A stretch of 64,000 nt of DNA from an uncultured Methylococcaceae bacterium (lineage in GTDB: Bacteria > Pseudomonadota > Gammaproteobacteria > Methylococcales > Methylococcaceae). The DNA is taken from assembly GCA_903857165.1 (NCBI GenBank), contig CAIODU010000056.1, positions 1 through 64,000 of the forward strand, in the 5' to 3' direction. The notes below the pieces were generated by a model that was given only the letters and a program-made list of their open reading frames with translations, had not been told where the DNA came from and ran no database searches. Every line of letters starts with the position of its first letter. Position 1 is the first letter of the stretch. The position numbers and the translations under genes were made by a program. Below, piece after piece: positions 1 through 7,311 of this stretch.

Positions 1-122
1 TCGTCCGCCGCGCCATCTGGGCTGGCAAGTATTTCGTCAACTCCAAAACCGGCAGCGACCGGTTGGAATTATCTTGCCGTGACTGGGATGCCTTGCTGGA
101 TCAACTCGCGGCGGTGGCTTAA
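1..122 (+). CDS. 3' end of a CDS cut by the window edge, unknown product
   Basis: Open frame from base 3: VRRAIWAGKYFVNSKTGSDRLELSCRDWDALLDQLAAVA*, stop at 120-122. Confidence 0.4.
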   Translation, partial: VRRAIWAGKYFVNSKTGSDRLELSCRDWDALLDQLAAVA

Positions 123-399
123 AAAGGCCAAAGTCGAGTAAATCTAATCCACCCATTTAGAGAAGGAAATGGGAGAACTCAGCGGATATTATTTGAGCAT
201 ATTGCTTGGAACTGTAATTACCACCTTGATTGGAGTGTAGCGACCAAGGATGAGTGGGTAAGAGCAAATATATTAAGTGTTTGTTGTGACTTTAGTTTAC
301 TTAAAGAAATATTTAATAATGCATTATGTAATATTCCATAACATACTAATTGATGATTGATCCGTGTAAGAAAACGCGGTAAGGCCCATTCGGGCGCAA

Positions 400-575
400 T
401 TGGGCAGTAAGGATGCGCTGAGGTACGAAGCGCATCATTCGCGTGACCTCGATTGATGCACCTCCCTCGTCGGCACATCCTACGATGTCAACGCGGCGCA
501 GCGGTGCTCTACTACATATTGCGCCAGATGAATAGGGCCGGGTGCGGCGAGGAACGAACCGCACCGTTCGCGTAA
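400..575. repeat. Island repeat family, composite copy
   Basis: GCGCATCATTCGCG..GATGCACCTCCCTCGTCGGCACATCCTACGATG; followed by TATTGCGCCAGATGAATAGGGCCGGGTGCGGCGAGGAACGAACCGCA. Confidence 0.65.
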
Positions 576-645
576 TTTCATCGCCTAACAGGAAGATATG
601 TGTTTTCAAATCTTTCGCGAGAACGCAAATCAAAAAGCCCAACCC

Positions 646-894
646 ATGACCAAACAAGAAAAACTGCTGACATCACTCCGAAACAATTCAAAAACGGTTC
701 GGTTTGATGATGCTTGCAAGATAGCCGAACGGCTAGGATTTTCACGACAGGGTGGTAAGGGTTCACATCGGACTTACGGCAGGATGGACGAGCCGTTTTT
801 GTTGAACTTCCAAAATCGTGGCGGGTACATCCTTCCATATCAGGCAAAACAATTACTAGACATGGTGGACAAATATGCAGACCTATCTAATTGA
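646..894 (+). CDS. hicA: HicA-like toxin (type II TA)
   Basis: MTKQEKLLTSLRNNSKTVRFDDACKIAERLGFSRQGGKGSHRTYGR: small dsRBD-like HicA pattern with GKGSHR; overlaps the HicB-like ORF. Confidence 0.7.
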   Translation: MTKQEKLLTSLRNNSKTVRFDDACKIAERLGFSRQGGKGSHRTYGRMDEPFLLNFQNRGGYILPYQAKQLLDMVDKYADLSN

Positions 895-1087
895 AACATT
901 TTGGAGCGAGGAAGATGATGCTTATCTTTGTATAGCACCGGATTTGCCCGGCTGTAGTGCTGCGGGCGATACCCCCTTAGAGGCAATACAGGAAATGCAG
1001 GATGCCATGGCTTCTTGGCTGCAAGCCTGCTCCAATATGGGTCGAGAGCTACCTTTTCCTCTGGCAAAACCTCGCAAAGCAGCCTAA
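875..1087 (+). CDS. hicB: HicB-like antitoxin
   Basis: MQTYLIETFWSEEDDAYLCIAPDLPGCSAAGDTPLEAIQEMQDAMASWL: HicB partial RNase H-like pattern. Confidence 0.75.
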   Translation: MQTYLIETFWSEEDDAYLCIAPDLPGCSAAGDTPLEAIQEMQDAMASWLQACSNMGRELPFPLAKPRKAA

Positions 1088-1227
1088 CAACACTATGCCG
1101 GACGGGATAGGTCATTCCGTCCGAAACGTTTTGTACCTTGCCGTACAAGTTACTCGAACACAAAACAACAGGGCCGGGATTACAAATCCCGCATCGCTTT
1201 GGTGTCAAGCAGTCAGGTTATTTAAAG

Positions 1228-1821
1228 ATGTCTTACAGTGATTTTGATTTGAAAAAAGCCAAATCCGCATTCAATTTGAATATTGTGGAAAAGGAGGATT
1301 TGTTTTCCAAAATCGAACGGGTTGAAATCAGCCCTTTATTGGCGGAGATACTGCAACAGAACGTGCCTCTGGCTTTGGCAATTGGCACGGAAAAAGCCAA
1401 TTCCGAGTTGATTATTGTCAATTTTTTCTTGGAATTAAAGCGCCGATCCCCAATCAGCTTTTTCTCCGGCATTGAGTTTACCGTAGACAAAGAAAAAGGG
1501 CTTAATGGATTTTGTGATTTTATCGTCAGCCAATCGCCGGAGCAATTGTTTCTGGATACCCCTATCCTAGCCGTTGTGGAGGCTAAAAACGAACGGATCG
1601 CGTCCGGCCTAGGCCAATGCGTTGCGGAAATGGTGGCAGCGAAAATTTATAACGAAAGGGAAGGCAAGCCTTTGCCCATCCTCTATGGCGCGGTGACCAC
1701 TGGCCAAGCTTGGAAATTCCTGCGGCTGCAAGGCGACACCGTTTACATTGACCTTGCCGACTACTACATAGACAACCCCGGCAAGATATTGGGGATATTG
1801 GTTGGCATGGTTGGACATTAG
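1228..1821 (+). CDS. Uncharacterised protein, PD-(D/E)XK nuclease-like
   Basis: ORF with ...GFCDFIVSQ...PILAVVEAKNE..: D...(E)xK-like core; start at ATG 1228. Confidence 0.5.
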   Translation: MSYSDFDLKKAKSAFNLNIVEKEDLFSKIERVEISPLLAEILQQNVPLALAIGTEKANSELIIVNFFLELKRRSPISFFSGIEFTVDKEKGLNGFCDFIVSQSPEQLFLDTPILAVVEAKNERIASGLGQCVAEMVAAKIYNEREGKPLPILYGAVTTGQAWKFLRLQGDTVYIDLADYYIDNPGKILGILVGMVGH

Positions 1822-2043
1822 TTAGAAGTTGTAGCTGGGCTAGGCGCACATTGGAAGAACCTTTCCGGTTGTGCTGTTATCCCAAGCTCCAGCTTGGGAA
1901 TCCCTATCGTACAAGCTTCTGCTTGCCAACATTATGGAAGCAGGCGCTTCCCAGACCTCATTCCCAAGCTGGAGCTTGGGAACGAGCAAATCCAGTTATT
2001 TCTAGATTTAAACTTTTTCCAAACATACTTTGAGAGTAAAAAA

Positions 2044-2478
2044 ATGAAAACATTTTTAGTTAATTCAAACACTAATCCTTCATGTAAAGGTCCACATTGT
2101 TTTGAATATATGATTCGTCATAACAAAGTTTGCGCTTATTATAGGACTTTCAATACACAAATAGACATTATCCTAAAAGGAGATTTAGTTCTTTTGTATC
2201 ATAACGATAATAGAATTATTGCTGTTGGTTTTGTTGTGAAGAGTTTTAGACCCCACGATTATCAGACAGATATGGGAATAGCTGATGAACACTGGGCTGA
2301 TGTTAACTGGATTTGGATAGCATCTTTTGATGACCAATTAAATCCTGTAAATCCTATAATTAGAACGGACTTAGATATTAAGATGGTTAACAGGACTGTT
2401 GTAAACATCACAGACCAATTAGATTACAGGAGTCTTTTTGAAGAAATTGGTAAAAGACAAATATATATGCCTAAGTAA
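2044..2478 (+). CDS. Uncharacterised protein, possibly EVE/PUA-like
   Basis: 144-aa ORF MKTFLVNSNTNPSCKGPHCFEYMIRHNKVCAYY...GDLVLLYHNDNRIIAVGFV; AT-rich relative to flanks. Confidence 0.4.
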   Translation: MKTFLVNSNTNPSCKGPHCFEYMIRHNKVCAYYRTFNTQIDIILKGDLVLLYHNDNRIIAVGFVVKSFRPHDYQTDMGIADEHWADVNWIWIASFDDQLNPVNPIIRTDLDIKMVNRTVVNITDQLDYRSLFEEIGKRQIYMPK

Positions 2479-2673
2479 GTCGTCTTACAACGCTATTATT
2501 AACAACTTTTAACACGGACTAGATATTTTGTCACGAAGTGTCTAAAAATAGACTTGTTCCCAACCATGTTCATGCTTTTAATACTGCCATATAATATGGC
2601 GTTTAACCCCTAATATAAACAGACAACCCATGGCCTACGAAAGATTTAAAAAGCTAGATGGTAAGAAGCACGA

Positions 2674-2786
2674 CCGTAGGATTAAGTCCATCATTCGCGA
2701 ATGATGCGCCTCCTTCGTCGGCACATCCTACTATGTCAAGGCCGTAAGGCGCAATAGCGGCTTGCCGCGTATTGCGCCGAATGAAT
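2674..2786. repeat. Island repeat family, copy
   Basis: CGTAGGAT...CATCATTCGCGAATGATGCGCCTCCTTCGTCGGCACATCCTAC plus GCGCAATAGCGGCTTGCCGCGTATTGCGCC. Confidence 0.75.
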
Positions 2787-2834
2787 AAAAAGAGCAAAAT
2801 CCATGAAACCCCGGCATTGTTTCTCTGCCCACCC

Positions 2835-2930
2835 GCCTAACCCGCCGTACCAGCCGACCCGCGCCCATCGCTTGCCGTGTTCGGTTTGGGTTCCGTGGCG
2901 GGCGCGGTCGGCTGAGCGGGGTCGTTAGGC
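2835..2930 (+). other. Integron attC-like recombination site
   Basis: GCCTAAC (RYYYAAC) at 2835-2841 and GTTAGGC (GTTRRRY) at 2924-2930; inner arms CAGCCGACC(C)GCGCCC / GGGCGCGGTCGGCTG pair with one extrahelical base. Confidence 0.75.
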
Positions 2931-3003
2931 TTATTCATCATGGCGTATTTAAAGTAGTTTTTTCAGGTCGTTAGTGCTAGGCATTTTAACTTTAGGAGTA
3001 GAT

Positions 3004-3585
3004 ATGTTATTAATTTTAAAAAACGGCAGAATTATTGACAGCAAAATCAAAAACGCGATTAGTCCAATAATAGAACATGATGACATGGTAAAAGTATCTG
3101 GAATTATCGTTCATCAAACCGGAGGATCAACTGCTAATTCTTCTCTTTCTAGTTATAAAAATAAAGGAGCAAACGGCGCACATTTTTTAATTGACAAAGA
3201 TGGAACAATTTATCAGACCGCTTCTATATACAAACAAACATGGCATGTTGGTAAATTAAAAAGTCGTTGTGTGTTGGAAAAAAGATGTTCAAAAGCAGAG
3301 ACAGAACGGAATAAAACTTACAATCCAAGTAAAGAAAACGAGCGGGAACAAAAAAAGTCCCCTCCCGACAGATTTCCATCTAACAAAGATAGTATTGGCA
3401 TTGAATTAGTTGGCGAAACTGATAAAGATGATAATTATGTTGCCGTAACTCATGAGCAAAACAAATCGCTAAAATGGCTGATTGAGCAATTAGAGTTAAC
3501 TTTATTTATCCCTTTTACTGAAGTATTTAGGCATCCAACAGTATCCAGAAAGAATCCAACTGAAGCGAATACAGCCCAATGGTAA
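3004..3585 (+). CDS. N-acetylmuramoyl-L-alanine amidase (Amidase_2/PGRP-like)
   Basis: Catalytic-type motifs IVHQTGG, GANGAHFLIDKDGTIYQ, TWHVG, SIGIELVGE, RHPTVSRKNPTEA; no signal peptide evident. Confidence 0.75.
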   Translation: MLLILKNGRIIDSKIKNAISPIIEHDDMVKVSGIIVHQTGGSTANSSLSSYKNKGANGAHFLIDKDGTIYQTASIYKQTWHVGKLKSRCVLEKRCSKAETERNKTYNPSKENEREQKKSPPDRFPSNKDSIGIELVGETDKDDNYVAVTHEQNKSLKWLIEQLELTLFIPFTEVFRHPTVSRKNPTEANTAQW

Positions 3586-4025
3586 CGTATTTACGGCTTT
3601 GGGTAGTTACAACACTCCTTTTATTTTGGAATATTAGCTATGCGAAAACCACTTGCACTACAGCAACGGAATATCAACCAGAATTATGTCGAGTTAAGTT
3701 GCCACAAATTGTATCTGTAGATATCGAAGAAAATGGTACAACCTCAAAAGCCGATAATGAAAAATCAAATTGTTCTAAATTTAAGCTTACTGTGATTGGT
3801 GTGCGGCGTTATTTTTCTAGGGCATTGGAGATAAAAAATGCTGAAGATGCTCAGCATACACTTGACTGGTTACCCTGCTATGCAAGTGGCACTATGCGTT
3901 TTGCGGATAACAGAAAAATTCATTGGACTATTTATCAAAGTCAGACGGGGAAGCTCGTTTTGGATAACAAAAAAGAGATATTTTTTTATTGTCCTGATTG
4001 TAAATTTGCACCTTTTTTGTATTGA
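3579..4025 (+). CDS. Secreted/periplasmic small Cys-containing protein, putative immunity partner
   Basis: ATGGTAA overlap with the upstream amidase stop; N-terminal signal MVTYLRLWVVTTLLLFWNISYAKTTC; ends FFYCPDCKFAPFLY. Confidence 0.55.
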   Translation: MVTYLRLWVVTTLLLFWNISYAKTTCTTATEYQPELCRVKLPQIVSVDIEENGTTSKADNEKSNCSKFKLTVIGVRRYFSRALEIKNAEDAQHTLDWLPCYASGTMRFADNRKIHWTIYQSQTGKLVLDNKKEIFFYCPDCKFAPFLY

Positions 4026-4040
4026 TACTAAAGCGATAAA

Positions 4041-4114
4041 GGGCCGTAGGATGGGCTGAGCTTGCGAAGCCCATCAATCGCGAATGATGCGCCTCCTTCG
4101 TCGGCACATCCTAC
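4041..4114. repeat. Island repeat family, copy
   Basis: GGGCCGTAGGATGGGCTGAGCTTGCGAAGCCCATCAATCGCGAATGATGCGCCTCCTTCGTCGGCACATCCTACGAT. Confidence 0.8.
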
Positions 4115-4213
4115 GATGATTGCAAGCAAGTTTTTTATCAGGGTGTTCACATGACGGAAACCTTATGCTCGTCCAGCATTGACAGATTGTAGTCTTGCGG
4201 CTACAGTTCATCT

Positions 4214-4504
4214 ATGATTGAAATCCGCAAGACTGAGGCATACGCTCTGTGGCTGGATGGACTGCGCGACCTAAATGCAAGAGCGCGCATTCAGGTTCGT
4301 GTTGAACGATTGGCTGCGGGTAATGCAGGAGATGTTAAACCTGTAGGCGAAGGTGTATCCGAGTTGCGAATCGATTACGGTCCTGGTTATCGGGTGTACT
4401 TCACAATGCGTGGTCGCGAGTTGGTGATTCTGCTGGCGGGTGGCGATAAGCGAACACAAGCCACGGACATAAAAACTGCCCTGCGCCTCGCACGCAATCT
4501 GTAA
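4214..4504 (+). CDS. RelE/ParE-superfamily addiction module killer protein (HigB-like)
   Basis: MIEIRKTEAYALWLDGLRDLNARARIQVRVERLAAGNAGDVKPVGEGVSELRIDYGPGYRVYF.. typical motif. Confidence 0.85.
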   Translation: MIEIRKTEAYALWLDGLRDLNARARIQVRVERLAAGNAGDVKPVGEGVSELRIDYGPGYRVYFTMRGRELVILLAGGDKRTQATDIKTALRLARNL

Positions 4505-4513
4505 TAACACATT

Positions 4514-4858
4514 ATGAGCAAAACAGTTACCACTCGTTATGATGTTGCCGAACACCTCCGAACCCCGGAAGAAATGGCCGCCTATTTGGATGCTTGCTTT
4601 GAAGAAGCAGATGGCAATTCAGCATTCATTGCCAAAGCGCTTGGCGACATCGCTCGTGCTAAAGGCATGTCGCAGATCGCCCGCGATGCTGGGCTATCTC
4701 GCGAAAGTCTTTACAAAGCCCTCTCCGGTGAGCGTAGCCCCGACTTCGATACTATTCTAAAAGTAGTGAATGCACTAGGCTTGAAGTTGCACACCGAAGC
4801 CAGAGTGGTAATGCGCAATAGCGGCGGCTTGCCTCGTATTGCGTCGGAAGGGCCGTAG
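4514..4858 (+). CDS. Addiction module antidote protein (HTH)
   Basis: AEHLRTPEEMAAYLDACFEEADGN..FIAKALGDIARAKGMSQIARDAGLSRESLYKALSGE; follows the RelE-like gene. Confidence 0.85.
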   Translation: MSKTVTTRYDVAEHLRTPEEMAAYLDACFEEADGNSAFIAKALGDIARAKGMSQIARDAGLSRESLYKALSGERSPDFDTILKVVNALGLKLHTEARVVMRNSGGLPRIASEGP

Positions 4859-4923
4859 GATGGGCTGAGCTTGCGAAGCCCATCATTCGCGAATGATGCG
4901 CATCCTTCGCCGGCACATCCTAT
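4813..4923. repeat. Island repeat family, copy overlapping the 3' end of a HigA-family gene
   Basis: GCGCAATAGCGGCGGCTTGCCTCGTATTGCGTCGGAAGGGCCGTAGGATGGGCTGAGCTTGCGAAGCCCATCATTCGCGAATGATGCGC. Confidence 0.8.
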
Positions 4924-4994
4924 GCGAGTCTCTTAATATGGCCTAACATTCCGTTCCAGCGCGCGCGCCCGCGCCACGAAGCGGCTTCGTGTTT

Positions 4995-5093
4995 TCAAGA
5001 CAACACAGCATTCGCATAAACGATCAATTCCGTGTGTGCTTTGTATGGACTAGCGAGGGGCCAAAAGATGTCGAGATTGTTGATTACCATTAA
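4995..5093 (+). pseudogene. higB: higB toxin 3' remnant
   Basis: In-frame SRQHSIRINDQFRVCFVWTSEGPKDVEIVDYH*, the conserved HigB C-terminus, with no N-terminus. Confidence 0.8.
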
Positions 5094-5105
5094 TGGAGCC
5101 TTGCC

Positions 5106-5432
5106 ATGAGCAATACAAACAAGCTTCCGCCAGTTACTCCAGGTGAAATTCTACTTGAAGAACTCCTGAAACCGATGGGAATTTCTCAATATCGACTGGC
5201 TAAGGAAATTGGCGTTCCCGCTCAACGAATTAGTGAAATTGTCGCTGGTCGTCGTGCAATTACGGCCGACACTGATTTAAGGTTGTGCCGATTTTTTGGG
5301 CTATCCGAAGGATGGTGGCTACGCGGTCAGGCGCGTCATGATACCGAATGCGCCAAGGATGTTCTAGCAGCAACATTGTCCAAAATTAGGCCGTGGACGG
5401 AAGTGATCACCAATATCGCCGCCCATTCCTAA
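5106..5432 (+). CDS. higA: HigA-family antitoxin (XRE)
   Basis: LPPVTPGEILLEELLKPMGISQYRLAKEIGVPAQRISEIVAGRRAITADTDLRLCRFFGLSEGWWL. Confidence 0.9.
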   Translation: MSNTNKLPPVTPGEILLEELLKPMGISQYRLAKEIGVPAQRISEIVAGRRAITADTDLRLCRFFGLSEGWWLRGQARHDTECAKDVLAATLSKIRPWTEVITNIAAHS

Positions 5433-5581
5433 CCCACGCTCAAGTTTGCCCCTTGCTGAGTATTGCGCCATATGGAAAAGCAAAGAGCATTAGGGCCGCA
5501 GGACGCAATGCGAAGCAATTGTACGGACTCTGTCCATCATGCTATTTGCAAAACATACGGCATTGCCATATTATGGGACTA

Positions 5582-5905
5582 ATGTTTACTCTCATCGAAT
5601 CCCCAATTTTTTCAAAGCGTTGGCCTGACTACTGGTCAGAAGAAGAACGTGGAAAATTTGCTGCTTGGCTTGCGCAGAACCCGGAAGTGGGAGATGTGGT
5701 TCTTGGATCAGGCGGGGTTCGCAAAGTCCGCTGGCCGAGCGAAGGTCAAGGAAAACGCGGGGGCGTAAGAGTCATCTACTATAACCAGATTGGCAAAAAT
5801 TTGATTTGGCTTCTGACCGTCTATGCCAAATCCCACCAAAAGAATGCCCCATCGCATATTCTCAAAGCACTGAAAGAGGAGCTTATAAATGATAATAATG
5901 AATGA
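5582..5905 (+). CDS. RelE/HigB2-like toxin
   Basis: MFTLIESPIFSKRWPDYWSEEERGKFAAWLAQNPEVGDVVLGSGGVRKVRWPSEGQGKRGGVRVIYY..IWLLTVYAKS. Confidence 0.85.
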   Translation: MFTLIESPIFSKRWPDYWSEEERGKFAAWLAQNPEVGDVVLGSGGVRKVRWPSEGQGKRGGVRVIYYNQIGKNLIWLLTVYAKSHQKNAPSHILKALKEELINDNNE

Positions 5906-6206
5906 AAATGAGCTGGTTGAGCGCGATCTAAAACGCGATGTGTGGCAAGAAGCCTTAGATGCTGTGAGAAGTATTAAAGCAGGGAATGTCGGCACTATCC
6001 ACGCAATTGATATTAAACCTTTTCCCGTTGCCGAAGCTAGAAACAAAACCGGGCTTTCCCAAGCAAAGTTCGCGGAGCTTCTCGGCGTATCGGTCAGAAC
6101 CCTGCAAGATTGGGAGCAAGGCCGAAGGCAACCAAGCCGGGCAGCCGCATCTTTGATTCAAATTGCAAAAAAACGTCCAGACGTGCTCAATGAGATTTTT
6201 GGGTAA
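5889..6206 (+). CDS. XRE-family antitoxin (HigA2/NadS-like)
   Basis: RNKTGLSQAKFAELLGVSVRTLQDWEQGRRQPSRAAASLIQIAKKRPDVL; overlaps the toxin gene. Confidence 0.85.
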   Translation: MIIMNENELVERDLKRDVWQEALDAVRSIKAGNVGTIHAIDIKPFPVAEARNKTGLSQAKFAELLGVSVRTLQDWEQGRRQPSRAAASLIQIAKKRPDVLNEIFG

Positions 6207-6259
6207 CTTAGGGCCGGGTGTGGTGAGGAACGAACCGCATCATCGGGTTGTATATCTGA

Positions 6260-6370
6260 AGGGGAAACATATGAAGAAACCATGGCGAACATCCATGAGG
6301 CGGCAGAAGGCTGGTTAGCCGTTGCCATCGAACAATTGCCGACAGAAGATCAAGTGCAAATTGCGGAAAT
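6260..6370 (+). pseudogene. hicB: hicB antitoxin fragment (5'-truncated)
   Basis: In-frame GCISEGETYEETMANIHEAAEGWLAVAIEQLPTEDQVQIAEIEL* resembles a HicB C-terminus; coordinates approximate. Confidence 0.75.
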
Positions 6371-6375
6371 TGAAT

Positions 6376-6435
6376 TGTGAAAGTCGTCTCCGGCAAGCAT
6401 TTATCCAAAGTATTGGAAAGTAGAGGTTGGTAATT
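6376..6435 (+). pseudogene. hicA: hicA toxin fragment (3'-truncated)
   Basis: GTG start: (M)KVVSGKHLSKVLESRGW* equals a HicA N-terminus interrupted by a stop; coordinates approximate. Confidence 0.7.
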
Positions 6436-6510
6436 AAAGCGTATCCAAGGGAGTCACCACATATACACACAGGCTGGTAATCCAAAAATTCTTACGGTTC
6501 CTAACTGCAA

Positions 6511-7311
6511 TTAGAAACTATGCTCCTCCGCCGGGAATCTTCCGCTGCGGACAGCCAGTGCATAGGCGCGTATGGCAGAGGGTATGTCGCCCGCTTCCGC
6601 CATGAAATCCTTCACAAAGCGGGGGCGTTTGCCTTCCCCCAAGCCCAGCAGGTCATGCAGCACCAAGACCTGCCCGTCACAACCCACTCCCGCACCGATG
6701 CCAATCACGGGAATGTCCAGCGCACTGGCTATTTCATCCCCCAATGCGGCCGGTATGCACTCGACAACCAGCAGGCCGGCACCGGCCTCTTGCAATAGGA
6801 GCGCGTCCTCCAGCAGGGCTTGTGCGGCACGATCCTCCCGACCCTGCACTAGGTAACCGCCAAGGTGATTAATGGACTGTGGCAACAGCCCAAGATGCCC
6901 ACAAACCGGGATGCCCTGCCCTACCAAGAAGCGCACGATGTCCGCCCGGTTGCGCCCGCCCTCCAGCTTGACCATCTGCGCATGTCCTTCGCGAATCAAG
7001 CGCGCAGCGTTTTCGGCTGCCCGTTCCGGTGTCGGATAGGTCATGAAGGGCAAGTCGGCCAGCAACAACGCCCGCTGGGTCCCTCTCGCCACGCAGCGCG
7101 TGTGGTAGACCATGTCATCCAGAGACGTGGGCAACGTGGTCTCATGGCCCTGAATCACCATGCCGAGCGAGTCGCCGACCAAGATGACATCCACCCCGGC
7201 ATTGTCCAGCGTGTGGGCGAAAATTGCGTCATAGGCGGTCAACACGACGATTTTCTCACCGCGTGACTTCATGGCCGCCAACTCAGGCACGGTGATTGCC
7301 GGGCTAGTCAT
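6511..7311 (-). CDS. panB: 3-methyl-2-oxobutanoate hydroxymethyltransferase
   Basis: MTSPAITVPELAAMKSRGEKIVVLTAYDAIFAHTLDNAGVDVILVGDSLGMVIQGHETTLPTSLDDMVYHTR. Confidence 0.97.
   Translation of the reverse strand: MTSPAITVPELAAMKSRGEKIVVLTAYDAIFAHTLDNAGVDVILVGDSLGMVIQGHETTLPTSLDDMVYHTRCVARGTQRALLLADLPFMTYPTPERAAENAARLIREGHAQMVKLEGGRNRADIVRFLVGQGIPVCGHLGLLPQSINHLGGYLVQGREDRAAQALLEDALLLQEAGAGLLVVECIPAALGDEIASALDIPVIGIGAGVGCDGQVLVLHDLLGLGEGKRPRFVKDFMAEAGDIPSAIRAYALAVRSGRFPAEEHSF

Noticed and set aside
1082-1200. GCCTAAC just after hicB as a second attC
   Set aside because: It fits RYYYAAC, but I found no matching GTTRRRY box or complementary arms downstream; the local CGGACGG..CCGTCCG hairpin looks more like a weak terminator.
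5430-5450. TCCTAAC after higA as attC start
   Set aside because: Does not fit RYYYAAC exactly and no partner box follows.
6520-6856. Plus-strand ORFs opposite panB, and similar ORFs antisense to pcnB, rsgA, yhaN, GH57, hemB etc.
   Set aside because: Shadow ORFs from GC-biased codons opposite clear housekeeping genes; no family signatures.
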